From Kitasatospora phosalacinea (GTDB lineage: Bacteria; Actinomycetota; Actinomycetes; Streptomycetales; Streptomycetaceae): a stretch of 64,000 bases of DNA. Of this stretch, positions 31,948-39,531 are shown one piece after another (the first letter of the stretch is position 1; every line of letters starts with the position of its first letter). The position numbers were made by a program, and so were the translations under genes. The DNA is taken from positions 62,001-126,000 of the forward strand of contig NZ_BSSA01000019.1 of NCBI RefSeq assembly GCF_030268885.1, read 5' to 3'. Below the pieces are notes generated by a model. It saw only the letters and a list, made by a program, of their open reading frames with translations, ran no database searches and was not told where the DNA came from.

Positions 31948-34337
31948 GCTGCCCCTTTCGTCCGGTGGTCCGTCCGGTGGTCCGTCGAGTGGTCCGTCGG
32001 GTGGTCGCGGCGGCGCCGGGCGCGGTCGCGGTGCTGCTGGTGGCTGCGGCTCAGGTGGCTCTGGATCCAGGCGTGGCGGAACTGGTAGACCGCGCCGACC
32101 TGGCGGAGCACGCCGCGCTGGTGGGCGTCCGCCAGGAAGGCGATCGGCGCCCAGGGGAGCCGTCCCGTGAGCGGCAGCCAGATGCGGGCCAGCGCCACCC
32201 ACTGGCCCCAGGCGGTCAGGCTCAGTCCGTAGCCGAGCCCCGCGCCGAACGCGGCCTCCAGCCCGAAGACCAGGCCGACCTCGAAGCCGCGCAGCGGCCC
32301 GTACACGACGCCGTTGAGCAGGCCGACGCCGAGGCCGAGGACGAGTGCCCAGGTGATCATGTGGAAGACGACGTTGCGGCGCTCGATGTGCAGCAGGTCG
32401 GCCGGGCTGACCACGGACTCGGTGCGCACCGGGGCCTCGAACAGGGCGATCAGGCCGAAGACCAGCCCGGTCGCGAGGGCGATCGGCGGGATGAACAGCA
32501 GCCCGGCCGCGAGGTCGGCGCCCTGTCCGTCGGCGAGCCCGATCGGGGCCACCAGTCCCTCGTCGACCAGGATGAGCAGCGCCATCCCGGCCGCTCCGCA
32601 GCCCAGGCCGACCAGGAACCGGATGAGCGCGTTGCGGCGGGTGCGCGGGGTGCCGGTGCTCAGCCGCAGCCGGACGGGGGAGGGTCTGAGGGCGGCGCGG
32701 GCGCAGGCGTGCCAGTACACGAGGCCGAACAGCGCTCCGGCGACGGTGCCGTGCAGGAGGCCGACCACGAGGCCGCGGACGACGGCGAACCGGAGTCCGT
32801 GCGAGGTGGCGACCAGGTCGACCGGCACGTTGCCGACCGCGGTGGTGACGCCGAAGGCGAGACCGGCCAGGAACCCGACGATCAGGGTGCGCAGGGTGCG
32901 GCTCGTGCTGGTGCCGACCTCCCACCAGGTGAGGTCCTGCCGTTCGGGGCCGAGCCGGGTCAGGTGGTCGGCGAGGTGGCCGAGCCAGTGCTCGGCGCGT
33001 CGCGCGTCCCACGGTCCGGGCCGGCGGCGGACGGTGTCGAGCCGTTCGGCGGGACGGGGGCGGTAGACGGCGGGCACGAACCCGGCCAGCAGGTGCTCCT
33101 CGATCGCCTCGGGGGTGGGGAAGCGGGCGGTGTCCAGGAGTTCGCCCGGCCGCCGTTCGGGGTGGTCGCTGTACACGGTGCGGGCGAGGGCGATCATCAG
33201 CGGGGTGCGCAGGGCGGCGGCGAGGTTGGCGCGGCCGGCGCTCTCCGCCGTCCGGTCGGGGTCGAGGACGGCCTCCCAGGTCGCGGCCGGCCCGTCGGTG
33301 TCGGCGGGCCCGGGGAAGGCCGGGTCGGTCCGGGGCAGGTAGCCGCGCAGGTCGTCGAGGTCGAGGTCGCACAGTTCCAGGACCGCGGCGGCGGCCAGCG
33401 GGGCGTGCGCGACCCGGACGGCCTCGGTGAACTCGGCGTGCCGACTGGTCAGGACGAGCGGCAGCCGGGAGAGGTTGAGCGCTTCGAGGGCCGGGGCGCG
33501 CAGGCCCTCGGCGAGTTCGTCGAACCCGTCGAGGACGGGGAGGACGAGGTCGTCGTCCAACAGGTCCGCGGCCAGGGTCTTGCCGCTGGGGACCCGGCGG
33601 GCCAGGTGCGGGTAGTCGCGCAGCAGCCGACCGATCAGCCAGTCGCGCAGGGCCACGGCGGCCGGGTCCCAGTCACCGAGGCTGAAGATCACCGGCACCC
33701 GTTCGTCGCGGGTGCGGGCGTCCAGCAGGTCGAGGGCGAACCGGACGGCCAGGATCGACTTGCCCGATCCGGCCCGGCCGAGGACCACCAGTCGGCCGGA
33801 CGGTATGCGCCGGTAGATCTCGGCGACCCGCCGCAGGTCGCCGGTGAGGTCCGGTTCGCCACGGACCTCACCGGGGGCCAGCAGGAGGGCGTTCGCCGAC
33901 CGGTCGGCCACTCCCCCCGACACCTGCTGCCAGCGCACCGGCAGCGCGAACGGGTGGTGCACCCGGCGCTGGGCCTCCTCGCGGCGCCAGCGCTGCCGGC
34001 TCTCGCGGGCCAACTCCTCGGCGGCGTCGGCGAGCGGGCCGTGGTCCCGGGGCGGGGGCGGTGGTCCCGGGGCGGGCTCCGGAGCGGGCTCCGGGGCCTC
34101 CGGCGCGGCCGAGGCGGTGCCGCCGCCGAGGGCGCTCAACCGTCGGCGCTCCTCGGGTCCGGCGTCGAGCGCGTCCGCGATGCGGTGGATGGTGCCGCGC
34201 CGGTGGTCGAAGGGGCGGTCGGTCTCGATCCGGCGGACGGTGCTCTCGCCGAGCTCGGCCCGTTCCGCGAGCTGGGACTGCGTCAGACCGGCCTGCTTCC
34301 GCAACTGGCGCACCAGTGCTCCGAGCGTCTCCGCCAC
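31944..34337 (-). CDS. XRE helix-turn-helix - NACHT NTPase - transmembrane STAND protein
   Basis: The 797-aa protein starts at GTG 34337 with an XRE helix-turn-helix (LGALVRQLRKQAGLTQSQLA, ERAELGESTVRRIE, residues 1-60). After a Pro/Glu linker comes a NACHT-type NTPase: Walker A VVLGRAGSGKSILA, Walker B LVLPVLDGFDELAEG, then PLVLTSRHAEF. From about residue 470 the C-terminal third holds roughly eight hydrophobic helices (for example LRTLIVGFLAGLAFGVTTAV). It ends in a His/Arg-rich tail with repeated DHRT. STAND NTPases act as ATP-dependent switches in regulation and antiphage immunity. A DNA-binding head fused to a membrane tail suggests a sensor-regulator. It overlaps the DUF6801-like gene by 4 nt and diverges from the TerY-P-like triad. 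Confidence 0.85.
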   Translation of the reverse strand: MAETLGALVRQLRKQAGLTQSQLAERAELGESTVRRIETDRPFDHRRGTIHRIADALDAGPEERRRLSALGGGTASAAPEAPEPAPEPAPGPPPPPRDHGPLADAAEELARESRQRWRREEAQRRVHHPFALPVRWQQVSGGVADRSANALLLAPGEVRGEPDLTGDLRRVAEIYRRIPSGRLVVLGRAGSGKSILAVRFALDLLDARTRDERVPVIFSLGDWDPAAVALRDWLIGRLLRDYPHLARRVPSGKTLAADLLDDDLVLPVLDGFDELAEGLRAPALEALNLSRLPLVLTSRHAEFTEAVRVAHAPLAAAAVLELCDLDLDDLRGYLPRTDPAFPGPADTDGPAATWEAVLDPDRTAESAGRANLAAALRTPLMIALARTVYSDHPERRPGELLDTARFPTPEAIEEHLLAGFVPAVYRPRPAERLDTVRRRPGPWDARRAEHWLGHLADHLTRLGPERQDLTWWEVGTSTSRTLRTLIVGFLAGLAFGVTTAVGNVPVDLVATSHGLRFAVVRGLVVGLLHGTVAGALFGLVYWHACARAALRPSPVRLRLSTGTPRTRRNALIRFLVGLGCGAAGMALLILVDEGLVAPIGLADGQGADLAAGLLFIPPIALATGLVFGLIALFEAPVRTESVVSPADLLHIERRNVVFHMITWALVLGLGVGLLNGVVYGPLRGFEVGLVFGLEAAFGAGLGYGLSLTAWGQWVALARIWLPLTGRLPWAPIAFLADAHQRGVLRQVGAVYQFRHAWIQSHLSRSHQQHRDRARRRRDHPTDHSTDHRTDHRTKGAA

Positions 34338-34391
34338 GCCCCGCCCCCTCCCCTGGGTTCCGCATGCAGGGGCCGAGCCTACCGCTGACGG

Positions 34392-34409
34392 CCGGTCAGA
34401 TATGACCGG
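34392..34409. promoter_or_regulatory. perfect palindrome between the divergent NACHT and vWA operons
   Basis: CCGGTCA-GATA-TGACCGG has exact 7-bp arms and a 4-nt centre. It is the only strong palindrome I see in the 200-nt gap 34338-34538. The helix-turn-helix protein encoded on one side is the obvious candidate ligand. Confidence 0.55.
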
Positions 34410-34538
34410 TGCCGTGACCTGTGCACTCGCCGGGCGCGGCGCCAGCATCGGCGGTGCGGACGGCCGGTTCCGCGGCCCCGTGGCGCACCCCGTCACGCGG
34501 CCCGGGCCGCCCCTGTCCGCGACACCAGTGACACGGAC

Positions 34539-35243
34539 GTGAGAAAGACGGTGTTTGCGATGGCGGAGACGAGGGGCGTCCTGCTGCCGGCCTACGTGGT
34601 GGCGGACGAGTCGGGTTCGATGGCGCCCTACCAGCGCGAGCTGGCGGACGGGGTGGCGTCGCTGTGCGAAGGGCTGCGGGCGGAGCCGATGGTCGCGGCC
34701 AAGCTCCGGCTGGCCGTGCTGGGTTTCTCCGACGACGTCCAGGTCCGGCTCGCGGTGGCCGACATGCGCACCGAGACCGCGGTGCCCCGGCTGGTGATCC
34801 GCGGGGTGACCAACTACCGGGCCGTCTTCGAGGACCTGCTGCAGCGGATCCCCGGCGACGTGAAGTGGCTGTGCGGCGAGGGCTACCGGGTGCACCGCCC
34901 GGTGGTCTTCCTGCTCAGCGACGGCCAGCCCACCGACGGCTCGTCCTGGCACGCGCCGCACGCGGAGCTGACCGACCGGGACCGCACGCCGACCGCGCCG
35001 AACATCATCGCCTGCGGTATCGGCGACGCCCGGGCCCGGACCATGGTCGACGTCGCGACCCGCCCCGAGTTCGCCTTCCTCGCCAAGTCCGGAACCGACG
35101 TCGGCCGGGCGATCTCGGAGTTCTTCCACTCGCTCACCATGAGCCTGGTGGCCTCCGGGCACGCCCTGAACTCGGCCCACCCGCAGCTGGTGGTGAACCG
35201 GCCCGACCAGTTCACCATGGCCATCGACGAGGTCGGCCGGTGA
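34539..35243 (+). CDS. TerY-like von Willebrand factor A domain protein
   Basis: The 234-aa protein is a single vWA domain with a complete metal-ion site: VADESGSMAP (D23, S25, S27), the Thr of RGVTNYRAV, and LLSDGQPTDG. TerY proteins are the vWA partners of a PP2C phosphatase and a kinase in the TerY-P triad described by comparative genomics of tellurite-resistance and stress systems. This gene heads such a triad. The start may be GTG 34539 or ATG 34560; neither has a strong ribosome site. The end overlaps the phosphatase gene by 4 nt (GTGA). Confidence 0.88.
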   Translation: MRKTVFAMAETRGVLLPAYVVADESGSMAPYQRELADGVASLCEGLRAEPMVAAKLRLAVLGFSDDVQVRLAVADMRTETAVPRLVIRGVTNYRAVFEDLLQRIPGDVKWLCGEGYRVHRPVVFLLSDGQPTDGSSWHAPHAELTDRDRTPTAPNIIACGIGDARARTMVDVATRPEFAFLAKSGTDVGRAISEFFHSLTMSLVASGHALNSAHPQLVVNRPDQFTMAIDEVGR

Positions 35244-36211
35244 CGCCCGACCACCGGGGCGCCCCGGGGCCCGGGTCGCCGACGGCGCCCCCGGGGCCCG
35301 CCGGACCGCCCCCGGCCACCGGACCGGACCGGGTGCCGTGGCAGCGGATCGCCGTGGACGTACCGGGCCTGGAGTTCGAGGCCCGGCCGCCCAGCCAGTA
35401 CGCCTTCGACTTCCCCGACAGCGAGTGCGAGGGCTGGTCCACCGACCGGCTCACCCTGCGGTTCGCCTCCGTCCGCGGCGCCAAGCACCGCTACTACCGG
35501 CAGCCGCGCCAGGACGCGGTGCGCGCCGCGGTGCACGAGGCCACCGGCAGCATCGTCTTCGCGGTCGCCGACGGCGTCTCCAGCGCCGCCGAGTCCCACC
35601 AGGGCGCCGTCGAGGCGTGCCGGGCCGCCGTCGAACGCATCCTGCACCTGCTCGACCGGGGCGCGCAGCGGCTGGACGGCGCCGACGTCGCGGCCCACGC
35701 CGCGGAACGGCTGCGCGAACTGGCACGGTGGCGGCTCGGCGTCGCCCTGCCGCAGGCGGCCGAGGTGGCCCGGCTGTACGCGACCACCCTGGTGGCGGGG
35801 GCGGTCCGGACCGCGGGCGACGTCCTGGAGGCCGAACTGTTCCGGGTCGGCGACTCCGGGGCGTGGCTCCTCGACCGGGCGGGCGGCGGCTACCGTCCGC
35901 TGTTCGGCGGCAAGGCCGTACCGGGCACCCCGCTGGTCAGCAACGCGGTCTCCCCGCTCCCCCTGGTCCCCGACCGGCCGGAGACCGCGGTCGGACGGCT
36001 GGCCGAGCCGTGGACGCTGCTGGTCGGCACCGACGGGTTCGGCGACCCGCTCGGCGAGGGCGACGGCCGGGTGGGCGAGCTGTTCGCCCGCCAACTCGCC
36101 TCTCCCCCTCCGCCGTTGTGGCTGGGCCACGTACTGGACTTCACCCGGGAGACCTTCGACGACGACCGCACCCTGCTGGCGGTCTGGCCGCGGGCCGAGG
36201 GAGCGAGGTGA
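35240..36211 (+). CDS. PP2C-family Ser/Thr phosphatase of the triad
   Basis: The 323-aa protein begins with 30 low-complexity residues, then a domain with HRYYRQPRQDAV. PP2C motifs follow: FAVADGVSSAAESHQGA (metal-binding D111-G112), RVGDSGAWLL, LVGTDGFGD and the C-terminal DDRTLLAVWPR. It would remove phosphate from proteins phosphorylated by the kinase encoded next. GTG 35240 overlaps the vWA stop and its own stop overlaps the kinase GTG at 36208, so all three proteins are coupled and probably made in fixed ratio. Confidence 0.88.
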   Translation: MTPDHRGAPGPGSPTAPPGPAGPPPATGPDRVPWQRIAVDVPGLEFEARPPSQYAFDFPDSECEGWSTDRLTLRFASVRGAKHRYYRQPRQDAVRAAVHEATGSIVFAVADGVSSAAESHQGAVEACRAAVERILHLLDRGAQRLDGADVAAHAAERLRELARWRLGVALPQAAEVARLYATTLVAGAVRTAGDVLEAELFRVGDSGAWLLDRAGGGYRPLFGGKAVPGTPLVSNAVSPLPLVPDRPETAVGRLAEPWTLLVGTDGFGDPLGEGDGRVGELFARQLASPPPPLWLGHVLDFTRETFDDDRTLLAVWPRAEGAR

Positions 36212-38241
36212 GCACGCAACCGACCGCCCCGGTCGAGTTCGCCGCGCTGGCCCTGGACGGGGAACTCGGCCGGGGCGGCCAGGGATCGGTCCACCGGGTG
36301 CGCAACAGGCGCATCAACGAGTCGGCGGCCGACGGCGGCTGGGAGGTCGTCTACAAGGAGTACGCCCCCGCGGTGCTGCCGCAGGTGGACGCCGCCGCAC
36401 TGGCCGCCGCGGTCGCCCTGCCCGGGCGGCTGACCGGCGAACAGGGGCGCTGGCTGTGCGAGAAGACCGCCTGGCCGGCCGCCGTGGTCCGGCGCGGCGG
36501 ACGGACGTGCGGGTTCCTGATGCGGTCCGTCCCCGACCGCTTCCGCTTCACGCTGCGGACCCTGGCGACCGGCCACCAGGGACCGCCCCGGCTCGCCACC
36601 CTGGAGTACCTCCTCAACGAGGACGCCTACGTCACCGGGATCGGACTGACCGTCACCGACCGGGACCGGCTGCTGCTGCTCGCCGACCTCGCGACCACCC
36701 TCGACCGGCTGCACCGCTTCGGCGTCACCGTCGGCGACCTCTCGCCGAAGAACCTGCTCTTCGCCCTCGCGCCGCAGCCCGAGTGCTTCCTCATCGACTG
36801 CGACGCGGCCCGCACCGACGGTGCGACGGTGCTGCCGCAGGCCGAGACCCCGGACTGGCACGTCCCCGCGGGCGAGGAACGGGCGACCCGGCACAGCGAC
36901 ACCTACAAGCTCGGCCTGCTCGCCGTCCGCCTCTTCGCCCGCGACCAGAGCACGACCGACCCGGCCGCGCTGACGGCGGTCGACCCGGCCCTCGGCGCCC
37001 TGGCCCGTGCCTCGCTCGGGACGGACCCGGCCGCCCGGCCGACGCCCGCCGCCTGGGCCGAGCAACTGACCTCGGCGTCGGGCCGGTTGAAGCCCGGCCA
37101 CGGGCCCGGCGCGGCCGGTGGGGCCAGTGGGGCGAAACCGAAACCGAAACCGAAGTCGAAGCCCAGGCCGAAACCCGGGCCGAAGCCGCCGACCGGGTCG
37201 GCCGCCCCGCGGCCGCGCGCCACCAGCGGTGCGGCTCCGGCGAGTTCGTCAGGTCCGGCGGGCTCGGCTGGCTCGGCGGGCCCGGCAGCGGGCGGCACCG
37301 GGGCGGGCAGCACGGCGGCCGGGGTCGGCAAGGTGCTCGTCGCCGTGGCCGCCGTCGTGGCAGCGCTGCTGTTCGTGGCCCACCGTGACGACTCCCGTCC
37401 GGCGGACTCCCGCCCGGCCGCCGACAGCCGTCCGCTGACGGTCAGTCACCCGGCGCGCTCGGCCCCGCAGCCCGACCCGGCCTCCAGCAGCACCCGCCCG
37501 AGGACCCCGACCCCGACGCCCACTCCGACCCCGACCCCGACCCCGACGCCCACCCCGAGCCCGAGCCCGACCGATCCGGTCGCCACCGCGGACGTCGGCG
37601 ACTGCTTCTTCGACACCGGGACCAGCGGGCACGCCGACCTCACCCCGACCACCTGCACCCCCGGGGCGTTCGAGGTCGTCCGGATCAACGAGGACAGCAC
37701 CGACCTGGACGGCTGCGCCCACGTGCCCGGCAACGACGAGAGCGTCAGCTCCGAGCGGTACTCGCGGGTCCTGTGCCTCAGCTACCGGAGCCCGGGCGGG
37801 GACTCCTACCACGCCGGGCCGGGCGACTGCGTCTTCGGGCCGAACGGCGCGGGCCCGTGGTCGCTGCTGTCCTGCCGGACCGGCGCCTTCAAGGTCCTGG
37901 CCGTCTACCACGGCACCAGCGACCACTCCCGGTGCGACGGCTGGCCCCACTACAACCAGTGGCGGACCGTCCCCGGTCCCCGGGGCGCCGACCGGGACGT
38001 CCTGCAGTGCCTGTCCATGGTGTTCCCCGACGACGCGGGCTACGCCACCGTCCGCGAGTGCCTGTCCAAGTCGGGCTCCACCTTCACCGACGTGGGCAGC
38101 TGCGACCGCTCCAACGTCTACGTCACCGGCCGCACCAGTACGCCCAACTACCCGGCGTTCTGCGGCCAGGACGCCTCCACCTACTGGCGCTCCAACGAGT
38201 TCCCCGACCTCGGCTACACCGTCTGCTGGCGCTGGCGCTGA
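36208..38241 (+). CDS. transmembrane Ser/Thr protein kinase of the triad with extracellular Cys-rich domain
   Basis: The 677-aa protein has a kinase domain at 1-290: Gly loop ELGRGGQGSVHR, Lys in VVYKEYAP (K50), catalytic loop VGDLSPKNLLF (D177, N182) and a DCD in place of DFG (D197). HRD is replaced by VGD, but the key Asp, Asn and Lys remain, so activity is plausible. A Lys/Pro-rich juxtamembrane stretch (309-328), one helix (about 374-391) and a Thr-Pro repeat stalk (about 428-450) follow. The outer domain to 677 has about ten Cys and no family that I recognise. It could pass an outside signal to the vWA/PP2C pair. Overlaps the PP2C gene by 4 nt. Confidence 0.85.
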   Translation: MSTQPTAPVEFAALALDGELGRGGQGSVHRVRNRRINESAADGGWEVVYKEYAPAVLPQVDAAALAAAVALPGRLTGEQGRWLCEKTAWPAAVVRRGGRTCGFLMRSVPDRFRFTLRTLATGHQGPPRLATLEYLLNEDAYVTGIGLTVTDRDRLLLLADLATTLDRLHRFGVTVGDLSPKNLLFALAPQPECFLIDCDAARTDGATVLPQAETPDWHVPAGEERATRHSDTYKLGLLAVRLFARDQSTTDPAALTAVDPALGALARASLGTDPAARPTPAAWAEQLTSASGRLKPGHGPGAAGGASGAKPKPKPKSKPRPKPGPKPPTGSAAPRPRATSGAAPASSSGPAGSAGSAGPAAGGTGAGSTAAGVGKVLVAVAAVVAALLFVAHRDDSRPADSRPAADSRPLTVSHPARSAPQPDPASSSTRPRTPTPTPTPTPTPTPTPTPSPSPTDPVATADVGDCFFDTGTSGHADLTPTTCTPGAFEVVRINEDSTDLDGCAHVPGNDESVSSERYSRVLCLSYRSPGGDSYHAGPGDCVFGPNGAGPWSLLSCRTGAFKVLAVYHGTSDHSRCDGWPHYNQWRTVPGPRGADRDVLQCLSMVFPDDAGYATVRECLSKSGSTFTDVGSCDRSNVYVTGRTSTPNYPAFCGQDASTYWRSNEFPDLGYTVCWRWR

Positions 38242-38297
38242 CCCGCCGCGCGGCGACCGATCCACCCTCCCACCGAACAGACTCCGAAGGACCTGAC

Positions 38298-38525
38298 ATG
38301 GCATACCGCTACCGGTGCGGCGAGTGCGGCTTCAAGACCTCCTGGGGCACCGAGTCCCAGGGCGAGCGGGCCCAGATCGCGCACTACGCCGACCGCCACC
38401 CCGACCTGTACCCCGGCGGGACGGTCGAGACCAACGGCAAGGACCCGTCCGGCGGCATCGGCTGCCTCGGCGTCCTCGCCGTGCTCTTCCTGCTGTTCGT
38501 CCTCGCCGTCTCGTGCAGCCGGTGA
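38298..38525 (+). CDS. small zinc-ribbon membrane protein
   Basis: This 75-aa protein has an N-terminal metal-binding motif YRCGECGFKTSW with a His pair further on (IAHYADRHP), a C2H2-like arrangement. One C-terminal helix follows (GCLGVLAVLFLLFVLAVSC). GAAGGA precedes the ATG at 38298. It lies 56 nt after the kinase gene and 37 nt before the next, in the same direction, so it is likely to be part of the same transcript. It may be an adaptor at the membrane; no known family name can be given. Confidence 0.7.
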   Translation: MAYRYRCGECGFKTSWGTESQGERAQIAHYADRHPDLYPGGTVETNGKDPSGGIGCLGVLAVLFLLFVLAVSCSR

Positions 38526-38562
38526 ACGGCGCCGACCCGAACACCGCGACCCGGAGGACGTC

Positions 38563-39531
38563 ATGACGGAGCACTACGGGAGCCGGCCCCCGGCCGCACC
38601 GACACCGCCCACCTGGCAGCAGACACCGCGCGCGGTGCCGCCCCGGCTCGGCCGCGGCGGCGGCTCGGCGGCGGCGCCGTCCACGCCGTCCACGCAACCG
38701 GCGGCCGGGGCGGGCGGCCCACAACCCGCGGCCGGAACGAGCAGCACGCAAGCGGCTGTTGGGGCGGGCGGCCCACAACCCGCTGCCGGAACGGGCGGCA
38801 CGCAACCACCGGCCGCGCCGGTACCGCCGTCCGGGGTGCGGGGGGCGCGGCGGGGAGCCGGGGTGCTGCGCCACTGGCGGCTGCTGGTGGCCGCGGTGGT
38901 GCCCTGCCTCCTGCTGGCCGGTGCCGGGTGGTGGTTCTGGCCGCAGCAGCCGACGGGCCGCCCTCCGCACATCGCCGCGGGGACCGTCCAGGCGGACCTG
39001 CTCGACGCCGACGAGGTCAGCAGGCTCGCCGGAACGGCGCTGGTGGCCGGTCCCCGGTCGGACCGGCCCCACGCACCGCTCGCCACGGCCCCGGCGGACT
39101 GCGCCGTCGCCGCCGGGCCGACCACGCAGTCGGTCTACGGGCAGGCGTGGAAGGCGTTCCTGTCCGCGACCTACCAGGACGCCGCGGGCTCGGGCAGCTA
39201 CACCGTCAACCAGGTGATCGGCGTGTTCCCGGACGGCGCGAAGGCGACCGCCGCCTTCCGCACGCTCGCCGACGGCTTCGCCAAGTGCCCCTCCTCGACC
39301 CTCACCGACCAGGCCGGACGCACCTCGAAGTGGACCTACACGGCGCACCCCGCCTCCGAGGTCGCGGTGGCGTGGACCGCCGCGCAGGGCGAGGCCGCGA
39401 ACTGGGCCTGCTACCACCAGGCCCGGGTGAAGGGCGCCAGCCTGATACAGGTCGCGGTCTGCCAGGCCGGTGACGGCGGGCCGACCGCCTTCATGATCAC
39501 CGACGAGCTCACCGGCCGGGTGACCGGATGA
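38563..39531 (+). CDS. membrane protein with PknH-like extracellular sensor domain
   Basis: The 322-aa protein has a Pro/Ala/Gly/Thr-rich cytoplasmic part with near-repeats (AGAGGPQPAAGT twice), a single helix (LLVAAVVPCLLLAGAGWWFW, near residue 108-127), then an outer domain from LLDADEVSRLAGTAL. That domain has three Cys at DCAVAAG, FAKCPSS and NWACYHQ, and VAVCQAG near the end. This is the pattern of the PknH C-terminal sensor superfamily found on mycobacterial kinases. Here it is freed from a kinase and encoded next to one. GGAGG precedes ATG 38563 and its stop overlaps the next gene as ATGA. Confidence 0.75.
   Translation: MTEHYGSRPPAAPTPPTWQQTPRAVPPRLGRGGGSAAAPSTPSTQPAAGAGGPQPAAGTSSTQAAVGAGGPQPAAGTGGTQPPAAPVPPSGVRGARRGAGVLRHWRLLVAAVVPCLLLAGAGWWFWPQQPTGRPPHIAAGTVQADLLDADEVSRLAGTALVAGPRSDRPHAPLATAPADCAVAAGPTTQSVYGQAWKAFLSATYQDAAGSGSYTVNQVIGVFPDGAKATAAFRTLADGFAKCPSSTLTDQAGRTSKWTYTAHPASEVAVAWTAAQGEAANWACYHQARVKGASLIQVAVCQAGDGGPTAFMITDELTGRVTG

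Noticed and set aside
37499..37572. Short tandem repeats resembling a CRISPR or minisatellite
   Set aside because: They are in-frame CCGACC-type codons for a Thr-Pro stalk in the kinase gene, with no spacers.
36208..38241. Kinase of the triad read as a pseudokinase
   Set aside because: HRD and DFG are altered, but the ATP-binding Lys, catalytic Asp, following Asn and metal Asp are all present, so loss of activity is not supported.
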